From positions 1-6,137 of the forward strand of contig QNDO01000094.1 of NCBI GenBank assembly GCA_003644895.1: a stretch of 6,137 bases of DNA. Reading direction: 5' to 3'. Under the pieces are notes generated by a model, which was given only the letters and a program-made list of their open reading frames with translations, was not told the DNA's origin and made no database searches. This DNA comes from Candidatus Hydrothermota bacterium (lineage in GTDB: Bacteria > Hydrothermota > Hydrothermia > UBA1063). Positions within the stretch are counted from its first letter, which is position 1; each line of letters starts with the position of its first letter. Below are positions 1-5,583 of the stretch, piece after piece. A program made the position numbers and the translations under genes.

Positions 1-683
1 ATATGGTATTTAGAGAGAATAATATTCTATATCCTACACTTAAAGCACTCCTTGGTAAGGGAGAGTGGCTGGCAATCAAACAGCAGGAAAAAGAATTTGG
101 TTATTACGGTATAGAGGTTAAGGACAAATGGCGTCCAGATGTCAAGCCCATATATCCATATGAGATATCAGAAGTTATCTCAGAAGAACAATTGTCAAAG
201 ATACCAGATTATATGAAGAAAGAGCTTTCCAAAAGAGAAGTAAAAATTCAGCCTGACACGTATAAAATATATAATGAAAAGGATATTGCACTTGAAGTTG
301 GGTTTCTTAACTCAGAGAATCTGAATCTAATATTTAAATACCTCCCTATAGATATTACTTACATAGATGAGAACGACCGTGTTAAATTCTACTCAGGGGG
401 TAGTCGATTATTTAAAAGGTCACCCTCTATTATTGGAAGGCCAGTTCAGCTATGTCATCCTCCGAAGAGCGTATACATGGTAAATAAAATTCTCGACGCC
501 TTCAAGAGCGGAAAAAGGGATTTTGCTGAGTTCTGGATTCAGATGGGAGAAAGATTTGTATATATTAAGTATTTTGCCCTAAGGGATGAGGAGGGTAATT
601 ATAAAGGTACTCTGGAAGTTACTCAGGAAATCGGGTATTTCAAAGAACTTGAGGGAGAAAAGAGACTACTTGATTGGGAGTGA
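1..683 (+). CDS. DUF438-family protein, C-terminal part (hemerythrin-like tail plus PAS domain), 5' truncated
   Basis: The frame is open from the window edge to TGA at 681-683; the ATG at position 3 is probably an internal Met because the reading starts inside a known domain. Numbering from that Met, residues 1-35 (RENNILYP, then an amphipathic stretch to EFGY) resemble the last helix of the hemerythrin-like domain of DUF438 proteins. Residues about 105-215 form the C-terminal PAS domain, with family hallmarks LPIDITYIDENDRV, CHPPKSV, a DAFKSGKRDFAEFWIQ-like stretch and a GTLEVTQEI strand. The usual family ending, LEGEKRLLDW, is present, so the 3' end looks natural. Complete members have an N-terminal DUF438 domain, a hemerythrin-like domain and this PAS domain. 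They are thought to be cytoplasmic sensors binding di-iron or another cofactor, with no firmly established function. Family assignment is confident; ligand and output are unknown. The upstream half, with most metal ligands, lies outside the window. Confidence 0.9.
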   Translation, partial: MVFRENNILYPTLKALLGKGEWLAIKQQEKEFGYYGIEVKDKWRPDVKPIYPYEISEVISEEQLSKIPDYMKKELSKREVKIQPDTYKIYNEKDIALEVGFLNSENLNLIFKYLPIDITYIDENDRVKFYSGGSRLFKRSPSIIGRPVQLCHPPKSVYMVNKILDAFKSGKRDFAEFWIQMGERFVYIKYFALRDEEGNYKGTLEVTQEIGYFKELEGEKRLLDWE

Positions 684-707
684 TGTACAATAATCGCCAG
701 AAATGAA

Positions 708-944
708 TTGTCTGCGTATAAAGAAAAGAGCTGGATTGAGAATATAATAGAATATACAAATGCTGAGGAGCTTATGGCTGCTGTGAGGTCATGGATAAAA
801 AAGAATAATTACAGAAAGGTAGGTCTGGAATTTACTGTGGAACGGGATTCTTATATGCTGTTTCTTACTGTTTTCCAGAGATTGAATCCCGATGTAGAGA
901 TAGCTGATATTCATGATTTGATTGTGGAGCTAAGAAAATTTTAA
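708..944 (+). CDS. Small unrecognised protein (about 78 aa), start uncertain
   Basis: I do not recognise this product. It is soluble and mixed alpha/beta: helix-forming residues about 8-32 (IENIIEYTNAEELMAAV and following), a strand-like VGLEFTVERDSYMLFLTVF, and a C-terminal helix IADIHDLIVELRKF. It has no membrane segment or Cys motif. The start is a problem. TTG at 708 has no evident Shine-Dalgarno. The first in-frame ATG (774) follows GAGGAG at only 3 nt and would give 56 aa. An out-of-frame ATG at 683, in a TGATG stop/start overlap with the upstream gene, reads MYNNRQK and then TGA; a +1 shift there would join this frame. The frame is also open from the upstream TGA (681-683). The stop at 942-944 overlaps the convergent gatB stop. 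The protein-like composition and snug fit between two genes support a real gene, but not its exact N terminus. Confidence 0.5.
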   Translation: MSAYKEKSWIENIIEYTNAEELMAAVRSWIKKNNYRKVGLEFTVERDSYMLFLTVFQRLNPDVEIADIHDLIVELRKF

Positions 945-2377
945 GTTTTTGGAGAGCCTATTTTACTTTCCAGAATCTCTTTTACCTTCCGAGCATCAGC
1001 CCTTCCTCTGGTTTCTTTCATGACCTTGCCAATTAGTGCCCCAAGAACCCCGGTTTTGCCATTCCTAAATTTTTCCACAAGCTCCTGATTCTCTTCGAGA
1101 ACCTTATTGATGATCTTTTCCAGCTCTTGAGAAGAGATAGTAGAACTTAAAGCTTCCTCTAGTAAGTGCTTAAGGGATTCTTCATTATAGAGTGTCTTTT
1201 TAAAAATATCCTTAGCCATATTATAGGAAAGTTTCCCCCTGGAGACGTAATTTAGAAATTCCCCGAGCTCCTCTGCATGGATACGGAACTCCTGGATTCC
1301 AAGATTATTCTCATTCAGGTAACCAAGTATCTCCACATTAATCCAGTTGGCCAATAATCTTTTATCTTCAGCTACTTGAGCTGCTCTTTCGAAATAATCG
1401 GCAAGATTCTTATTCAGAGAAAGTATCCTTGCCTGATCTTTTCCTATATTGTATTGGGAAACAAATCTTTTGAGTTTTTCATCGGGAAGCTCAGGAAGTG
1501 TTTTCTTCAATTCTTCTATTTCTGTATCCCGCACCACCAGAGGAGGGAGATCAGGCTCAGGGAAATATCTGTAGTCATGGGCTTCCTCTTTAACTCTCAT
1601 GGTTCTGGTTTCCTTCTTATATTCATCCCACAGCCTTGTTTCCTGTATAACGGTTCCCCCTCCTTGGAGAATTTTTTTCTGTCTTTCTATCTCATGATTT
1701 AGGCCATCGTAAACCGATTTAAATGAATTCAGGTTTTTTAATTCAACCTTTACACCCAGTTTCTCTCCTGGTTTACGGAGGGAGATGTTGGCATCCACCC
1801 TCAGTTCTCCTTTTTCCATATCACATTCTGACACCTCCAGATATCTTAATATCAACCTTAGCTTTTCAAGAAAAGTACGGGCTTCTTCTGGGGAATTCAT
1901 ATCCGGAAGAGTCACCATTTCAAGAAGAGGGATACCGGAACGATTGTAATCGAGAAGTACCTCTCCTGTATCTGTATGTATTGATTTGGCTGCTTCTTCT
2001 TCGATATTCATCCTTTCCAGTCTTATTCTTTTGTATCCCTTGGAGGTTTCTATTTCGATGTAACCACCAGTGGCTAAGGATTCAGTATACTGAGTTATCT
2101 GGTATCCCTTAGGGAGATCTGGATAAAAATAATTCTTTCTGTAAAATCTCGAAAGCTTGTGGATATCTGCATGAAGGGCAAGTGCAACCTTAAGAGCAAG
2201 CCTTACTGCTTCTTCATTAAGAACAGGGAGAGCCCCTGGATAGCCAAGACACACAGGACAGATATGAGTATTGGGTGTGGCACCATATTCATTTTTACAT
2301 TTACAAAACAGTTTTGTCTCAGTGTTTAATTGTATGTGGATTTCCAGTCCTATTACAGGCTCCAGCTTATTTTCCAT
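941..2377 (-). CDS. gatB: Asp-tRNA(Asn)/Glu-tRNA(Gln) amidotransferase subunit B
   Basis: GatB is the tRNA-binding and kinase-like subunit of the cytoplasmic GatCAB complex. It activates the side chain of misacylated Glu-tRNA(Gln) or Asp-tRNA(Asn) with ATP, so that ammonia from GatA can amidate it. At 478 aa the length is normal. The N terminus has the family opening PVIGLEIHIQL (residues 7-17) and a four-Cys zinc-type site, C25/C27/C40/C43, in FCKCKNE...CPVCLGYPGALP. The catalytic domain continues with FYRKNYFYPDLPKGYQITQY, SGIPLLEMVT and ELRVDANISLR motifs to about residue 290. The C-terminal helical and YqeY-like tRNA-binding tail ends in GKTGVLGALIGKVMKETRGRAD followed by a short helix. 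The ATG at 2377 fits the usual family start, although no good Shine-Dalgarno precedes it. gatA and gatC are not in the window, so the gene stands apart from its partners here. It converges on the small ORF, with overlapping stops. Confidence 0.98.
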   Translation of the reverse strand: MENKLEPVIGLEIHIQLNTETKLFCKCKNEYGATPNTHICPVCLGYPGALPVLNEEAVRLALKVALALHADIHKLSRFYRKNYFYPDLPKGYQITQYTESLATGGYIEIETSKGYKRIRLERMNIEEEAAKSIHTDTGEVLLDYNRSGIPLLEMVTLPDMNSPEEARTFLEKLRLILRYLEVSECDMEKGELRVDANISLRKPGEKLGVKVELKNLNSFKSVYDGLNHEIERQKKILQGGGTVIQETRLWDEYKKETRTMRVKEEAHDYRYFPEPDLPPLVVRDTEIEELKKTLPELPDEKLKRFVSQYNIGKDQARILSLNKNLADYFERAAQVAEDKRLLANWINVEILGYLNENNLGIQEFRIHAEELGEFLNYVSRGKLSYNMAKDIFKKTLYNEESLKHLLEEALSSTISSQELEKIINKVLEENQELVEKFRNGKTGVLGALIGKVMKETRGRADARKVKEILESKIGSPKT

Positions 2378-2383
2378 ACAATT

Positions 2384-2412
2384 ACTTTAATGTTTACTTT
2401 GAAAAAATTCAA
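2384..2412 (-). promoter_or_regulatory. Candidate sigma-70-type promoter for gatB (minus strand)
   Basis: On the minus strand TTGAAT (2412-2407) is followed after 17 nt by TAAAGT (2389-2384), a 4/6 match to the -10 consensus. The -10 ends only 6 nt before the gatB ATG at 2377. Transcription would therefore begin at or next to the start codon, implying a leaderless or near-leaderless mRNA, which agrees with the missing Shine-Dalgarno. This is a motif-based prediction in AT-rich DNA, so a start further upstream on the minus strand is possible. Confidence 0.4.
2399..2412. repeat. Small inverted repeat TTGAA-AAAA-TTCAA in the divergent promoter region
   Basis: The 14-bp element has two perfect 5-bp arms around a 4-bp A tract. 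Its left arm is part of the plus-strand -35 candidate and its right arm, read on the minus strand, is part of the gatB -35 candidate. The symmetry may simply come from two TTGAA-type -35 hexamers facing apart, or it may be a protein-binding site. With such short AT-rich arms it could also be chance. Confidence 0.4.
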
Positions 2413-2427
2413 GAAATCAAGTAAAAT
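2399..2427 (+). promoter_or_regulatory. Candidate sigma-70-type promoter for the DUF3467-truA-tal-htrA-mlaD operon
   Basis: TTGAAA (2399-2404) is followed, after exactly 17 nt, by TAAAAT (2422-2427). The start site would fall near 2434, giving a leader of about 20 nt that just holds the strong ribosome binding site. A perfect TATAAT at 2428-2433 overlaps the same region but has no good -35 at 16-18 nt. This is the only intergenic gap ahead of the five-gene cluster, so the main promoter is expected here. The evidence is motif match and position only. Confidence 0.55.
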
Positions 2428-2444
2428 TATAATATTCAACGTTT

Positions 2445-2451
2445 AAGGAGG
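2445..2451 (+). promoter_or_regulatory. Strong ribosome binding site for the DUF3467 gene
   Basis: AAGGAGG lies 5 nt before the ATG at 2457 and is a full match to the anti-Shine-Dalgarno end of 16S rRNA. It fixes the start of the first operon gene. Confidence 0.85.
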
Positions 2452-2456
2452 TTCCG

Positions 2457-2759
2457 ATGGAAGGGAAAAAACCTTTCGAACTTGAGATCGATGAAGCAAA
2501 GGCCCAGGGAGTTTATGCAAATCTTGTAATGATAACCCATTCTCCTTCAGAAATAATTCTTGATTTTGCCAGAATTATGCCTGGACTACCCAAAGCAAAG
2601 ATACAGTCCAGAATCATAATGACCCCTCAACATGCAAAACTACTTCTTAAGGCACTGGAGGATAATATCAAAAAATATGAGGCAAGATTTGGAGAGATCA
2701 AGCTTCACGGTCTTGAGGAGAGGAGGGTAGGTTTTAATCCCACAGAAGAAGAGAAATAG
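2457..2759 (+). CDS. DUF3467 domain protein (100 aa)
   Basis: This is a small soluble protein that resembles the DUF3467 family from memory of its conserved segments: a VYANLVMITHSPSEIILDF block at about residues 19-37, the LPKAKIQSRIIMTPQHAK region at 44-61, and a helix with a DNIKKYEARFGEI ending at 69-81. The family is widespread in bacteria, usually about 100 residues, and has no established function. There is no signal peptide, membrane segment or metal motif. The start is secured by a strong ribosome binding site. As the first gene behind the only sizeable intergenic gap, it appears to lead the operon. Its TAG (2757-2759) directly abuts the truA ATG at 2760 with no gap, so the two are probably translationally coupled. 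The acidic C-terminal tail (NPTEEEK) is probably disordered. Confidence 0.85.
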   Translation: MEGKKPFELEIDEAKAQGVYANLVMITHSPSEIILDFARIMPGLPKAKIQSRIIMTPQHAKLLLKALEDNIKKYEARFGEIKLHGLEERRVGFNPTEEEK

Positions 2760-3482
2760 ATGATATATCTTGCTCGTATCGAATATGACGGTACAGACTT
2801 CTTCGGATGGCAGATTCAGAGAGACAAGAGGACGATACAGGGAGAGATAATGAAAGCTCTCAAAAGAATAACGGGTATATCCGTGAAGGTTGTGGGAGCA
2901 TCTCGTACAGACAGGGGAGTTCATGCCAGGGGACAGCTGGCTTCCTTTCATTTTCCAGAGGAACCAAAACTCGGGCCTGAGGAGTTAAAAAGAGCAATGA
3001 ATGCTATTCTCCCTCACGACATTTACATTCATGAAATGAAGAAAGTTGATACAGATTTTAATGCAAGGTATCGTGCAAAAAAGAAGAAGTATGTTTACAG
3101 GATACTTCCGGAGAAAAGATCCCCAATAAGAAGACGATTTCTTCTCGAACTGCCCTTCACACCCGACCTGGAGATTTTAAATGAGAGTGCCTCTTATTTA
3201 AAAGGCACTATAGATTTCTCTTTTTTAAAAATAGAAGAGGGGAAATCCCCTAATGTGGAATTTGAGAAAGCAATGTGGTACAGGGTAGAGGATGAATATG
3301 TTTTTGAAGTTGTGGCCAATAGATTTCTTTATAAACTTGTAAGGATGCTCGTGGGCATGATGCTCAAGGCGGCTTGGAAATTTAAAGACGCTGGAGCATT
3401 TAAAAAATTCCTTGATGGTGAAGATGAACATATCTGGGTGGTTCCTCCGCGGGGACTTACTCTGGATGAGGTTTATATTTAA
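2760..3482 (+). CDS. truA: tRNA pseudouridine(38-40) synthase TruA
   Basis: TruA isomerises uridines 38, 39 and 40 in the anticodon stem-loop of many tRNAs to pseudouridine; it acts in the cytoplasm as a dimer. The protein (240 aa, slightly short of the E. coli enzyme but within family range) opens with the canonical YDGTDFFGWQIQ (residues 9-20). It carries the catalytic motif GASRTDRGVHARGQ with nucleophile Asp51. The YVY at 111-113 matches the conserved Tyr strand, and the C-terminal FLYKLVRMLVGMML motif of the active-site cleft is present. No key residue is missing. The ATG immediately follows the preceding stop codon. Only a weak purine-rich GAAGAAGAG (2745-2753) lies upstream, so translation probably depends on coupling to the DUF3467 gene. 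tal follows after 19 nt. Confidence 0.97.
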   Translation: MIYLARIEYDGTDFFGWQIQRDKRTIQGEIMKALKRITGISVKVVGASRTDRGVHARGQLASFHFPEEPKLGPEELKRAMNAILPHDIYIHEMKKVDTDFNARYRAKKKKYVYRILPEKRSPIRRRFLLELPFTPDLEILNESASYLKGTIDFSFLKIEEGKSPNVEFEKAMWYRVEDEYVFEVVANRFLYKLVRMLVGMMLKAAWKFKDAGAFKKFLDGEDEHIWVVPPRGLTLDEVYI

Positions 3483-3486
3483 AAAT

Positions 3487-3494
3487 AAAGGAGG
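3487..3494 (+). promoter_or_regulatory. Strong ribosome binding site for tal
   Basis: AAAGGAGG lies 7 nt before the ATG at 3502, within the 19-nt truA-tal gap. It fixes the transaldolase start and suggests efficient independent initiation, unlike truA, which has almost no site of its own. Confidence 0.85.
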
Positions 3495-3501
3495 ATAGAG
3501 A

Positions 3502-4149
3502 ATGAAAATATTTGTTGATACAGCCAATATCAAAGAAATAGAAGAACTGGTAAGCTGGGGCATTATAGAAGGGGCAACTACCAATCCAACGCTGATTTCA
3601 AGAGAGGAGGGAGATCCCAAGGATATTATTAAAAAAATATGTGAACTTGTAAAAGGACCTGTCTCTGCAGAAGTGGTCTCACAGGACGCTGAAGGAATGA
3701 TAAAAGAGGCCAGAGAACTGGCCAAAATAGATGAACATGTTGTCATAAAAATCCCCATGACAGTTGAGGGTCTCAAGGCTATAAAAGTCCTTTCACAGGA
3801 AGGAATTAAATGCAATACAACTCTGGTATTTACTCCCATGCAGGCTCTGCTTGCGGCAAAGGCAGGAGCAAGATATGTGTCTCCTTTTGTGGGAAGACTC
3901 GACGATATATCCAGCTATGGTATGAGACTTATTGAAGATATACTCACCATATTTGATAACTATGGTTTTAATACAGAGGTTATAGTTGCATCCATCAGAC
4001 ACCCAATGCATGTACTTGAAGCAGCATTGATGGGAGCCCATATAGCAACTATCCCTCCTAAAGTAATAAGACAGCTGGTAAATCATCCACTCACAGATAT
4101 TGGTATTGAAAGATTTCTCAAAGACTGGGAAAAGGTGAAAAAGAGATGA
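3502..4149 (+). CDS. tal: Transaldolase (small TalC/FSA-type subfamily)
   Basis: This is a 215-aa TIM-barrel aldolase of the short transaldolase/fructose-6-phosphate aldolase family, typically a cytoplasmic decamer. Transaldolase moves a dihydroxyacetone unit between sugar phosphates in the non-oxidative pentose phosphate pathway. Visible motifs are MKIFVDTAN with Asp6, GATTNPTLI (24-32), VVIKIPMT with the Schiff-base Lys83, TTLVFTPMQALLAAKAGA (106-123) and YVSPFVGRLDD (125-135). Two positions separate true transaldolases from FSA: Glu57 in SAEVVS, where E. coli FSA has Gln59, and Phe129 in SPFVGR, where FSA has Tyr131. Both are the transaldolase type here, so I favour transaldolase over fructose-6-phosphate aldolase. 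The start is fixed by a strong ribosome binding site. The TGA overlaps the htrA ATG in an ATGA junction, indicating coupled translation. Confidence 0.95.
   Translation: MKIFVDTANIKEIEELVSWGIIEGATTNPTLISREEGDPKDIIKKICELVKGPVSAEVVSQDAEGMIKEARELAKIDEHVVIKIPMTVEGLKAIKVLSQEGIKCNTTLVFTPMQALLAAKAGARYVSPFVGRLDDISSYGMRLIEDILTIFDNYGFNTEVIVASIRHPMHVLEAALMGAHIATIPPKVIRQLVNHPLTDIGIERFLKDWEKVKKR
4131..4138 (+). promoter_or_regulatory. Ribosome binding site for htrA inside the tal 3' end
   Basis: AAAGGTGA lies 7 nt before the htrA ATG at 4146, within the last codons of tal. It partly matches the Shine-Dalgarno sequence and, with the ATGA overlap, supports this start. Confidence 0.55.
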
Positions 4150-5579
4150 GAAAAATCCTATATTTTGTTTTTGTTTTTCTTGTTTTGGCATCGGGTTTTT
4201 ATCTCTTTCATGTTCAGAAACTGGAAAATAACAGCTCCACAGAAGTAAAAAATCTGTTTGTAGACACAGCAGTTGCAGACGAACAGATCACAATATCCAG
4301 AAGGACCGCCATCGTAACTGCCACTGAAAGAGTTAAGGAAGCGGTTGTTTCCATCACAGTTATAGGAACAAGATTGGTAGCAGGAAGAAATCCCCTTTTT
4401 GAGGATCCATTTTTTGATTTTTTCAGGGATTTCTTCCCTCCGTATTATTATAAACAAAGGGTGGTATCCCTGGGTTCAGGTGTGATAATTTCACCTGATG
4501 GTTACATAATAACCAATGAACATGTGGTGGAGGGAGGTGATACAGTAAAAGTAACTTTACCGAATGGAAGAAACTTTGACGGAGAAATCGTGGGTATAGA
4601 CAAACGTCATGATATTGCCCTTATTAAAATTCATGGCCAATCATTACCATATGCAAAACTCGGTAATTCCGATGATCTTTACATCGGAGAATGGGCTATT
4701 GCCATTGGAAATCCTCTTGGTTTTTTGATGGAAGATGTGGACCCCACTGTTACAGTGGGTGTTATATCTGCTGTTCACAGGACTATAAAGGGAAGAGGAG
4801 AAAGAGTATACCGGGATATGATACAGACAGATGCAGCCATAAACCCGGGTAATTCAGGTGGAGCTCTGGTGAATTCACTGGGGGAGGTTATTGGTATTAA
4901 TACCTTTATTTTATCCCAATCAGGGGGTTCAGAGGGACTGGGTTTTGCTATACCCATAAATACTGTGAAGAAGATTGTAAATGAATTAAGAAAATATGGT
5001 TATGTTAGGGAAGCTTACATCGGTGTAATTTGTCAGGATTTAACAAAGAAACTCGCCAGTACACTGGGATATAATAAGAGTTACGGTATTTTTGTCACAG
5101 ATGTTTACGACAAATCTGTAAAACTAAGAGAAGGAGACATTATTGAGAAGGTTAATGGAAGAAAAATTTTCAATCTCGGAGACTGGGAAGATTTCACATA
5201 TGCTGTACTACCGGGCGAAAGGCTAAAAATTCTTGTATATAGAAATGGGAAGGAGAAACTTATAGAAGTTGTTGCAAAGGAACTGCATATGGATCATGTG
5301 TATATAAAAGATTTTGGAATGTATCTCTCAACTCTTACTGATCCATTAAGAGTGATTTATTCTATAAATCATGAAGAAGGTGTATTCGTGGAGGAGGTGG
5401 AACCTGGAAGCTTAGGCCAAAGATTAGGATTTATAAAGGGTGATGTAATTTACAGAATCAATAGAAAAAATATTGCGAATGTGGAAGAGTTCAAAAACAT
5501 GTTGAAGAGCACAACCAGAGGTGGATTGGTATTCTTTATTGAACGTAAAGGAGAAAACTTTATACTTCAGATAAGGTGA
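4146..5579 (+). CDS. htrA: HtrA/DegP-family envelope serine protease with two PDZ domains
   Basis: HtrA/Deg proteins are oligomeric proteases/chaperones that clear misfolded proteins in the periplasm. This 477-aa protein starts with a hydrophobic segment (residues 4-21) after MRK. There is no lipobox and no clear cleavage site right after it, so an inner-membrane signal anchor is likely. The trypsin-like domain (about 55-280) has the complete triad: His126 in ITNEHVV, Asp156 in RHDIALIK, and Ser237 in NPGNSGGAL. An aromatic-rich loop (82-102, DPFFDFFRDFFPPYYY) matches the LA-loop region of DegP-like enzymes. PDZ1 spans about 285-380 and PDZ2 about 385-475, the latter with GVFVEEVEPGS and GDVIYRIN. 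PDZ1 looks shortened: only nine residues (YDKSVKLRE) separate its GIFVTDV strand from GDII, against thirteen at the same place in PDZ2. The gene overlaps tal by 4 bp and is followed after 4 bp by an MCE gene. The symbol is generic; degP/degQ cannot be distinguished. Confidence 0.96.
   Translation: MRKILYFVFVFLVLASGFYLFHVQKLENNSSTEVKNLFVDTAVADEQITISRRTAIVTATERVKEAVVSITVIGTRLVAGRNPLFEDPFFDFFRDFFPPYYYKQRVVSLGSGVIISPDGYIITNEHVVEGGDTVKVTLPNGRNFDGEIVGIDKRHDIALIKIHGQSLPYAKLGNSDDLYIGEWAIAIGNPLGFLMEDVDPTVTVGVISAVHRTIKGRGERVYRDMIQTDAAINPGNSGGALVNSLGEVIGINTFILSQSGGSEGLGFAIPINTVKKIVNELRKYGYVREAYIGVICQDLTKKLASTLGYNKSYGIFVTDVYDKSVKLREGDIIEKVNGRKIFNLGDWEDFTYAVLPGERLKILVYRNGKEKLIEVVAKELHMDHVYIKDFGMYLSTLTDPLRVIYSINHEEGVFVEEVEPGSLGQRLGFIKGDVIYRINRKNIANVEEFKNMLKSTTRGGLVFFIERKGENFILQIR
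4743..4759. repeat. 17-bp perfect palindrome with 1-bp centre inside htrA
   Basis: CCCACTGT and ACAGTGGG flank a single T. The element lies in the codons for the conserved DPTVTVG stretch ahead of the catalytic serine. It could form a short RNA hairpin, but there is no following T run, so it is not a terminator. An 8-bp arm with a small centre is not far from chance expectation in 6 kb. I report it as a sequence fact without a proposed function. Confidence 0.35.
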
Positions 5580-5580
5580 T
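5574..5580 (+). promoter_or_regulatory. Ribosome binding site for the mlaD-like gene, overlapping the htrA stop
   Basis: AGGTGAT matches the downstream half of the extended Shine-Dalgarno sequence (the GGTGAT of AGGAGGTGATC) and contains the htrA TGA stop. It ends 3 nt before the ATG at 5584. This arrangement suggests that ribosomes terminating on htrA reinitiate on the next gene. Confidence 0.6.
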
Positions 5581-5583
5581 ATT

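Noticed and set aside
681..683. TGA as a selenocysteine codon joining the DUF438 gene to the downstream ORF
   Set aside because: The DUF438 protein already ends with the usual LEGEKRLLDW, and no clear SECIS-like hairpin follows the TGA. Simple termination is the best reading.
1376..2112. Plus-strand open frames at 1376-1702 and 1723-2112
   Set aside because: They lie antisense within gatB, whose protein is unmistakable. Their translations are rich in Phe, Cys and Leu, as expected from reverse reading, and match nothing I know.
2378..2456. Riboswitch or leader RNA ahead of the operon
   Set aside because: The predicted leader is only about 20 nt and the whole gap is 79 bp of AT-rich DNA; there is no room or conserved fold for a riboswitch.
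3187..3226. Possible terminator: GTGCCT/AGGCAC stem (3187-3208) followed by a T run at 3221-3226
   Set aside because: It lies inside truA, the stem is only 6 bp with a 10-nt loop, and the T run starts 12 nt after the stem, so it does not fit an intrinsic terminator.
3238..3251. Inverted repeat AGGGGA-AA-TCCCCT in truA
   Set aside because: Short and fully inside coding sequence, with a loop too small for a stable hairpin; consistent with chance.
2640..4457. Minus-strand open frames at 2640-2951, 3225-3839, 3793-4191 and 4158-4457
   Set aside because: All are antisense shadows of truA, tal and htrA. They have low-complexity, Cys/Ser/Phe-rich translations and no promoter or ribosome site.
4775..4957. 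Minus-strand open frame inside htrA
   Set aside because: Antisense to the catalytic-serine region of HtrA; no protein-like features.
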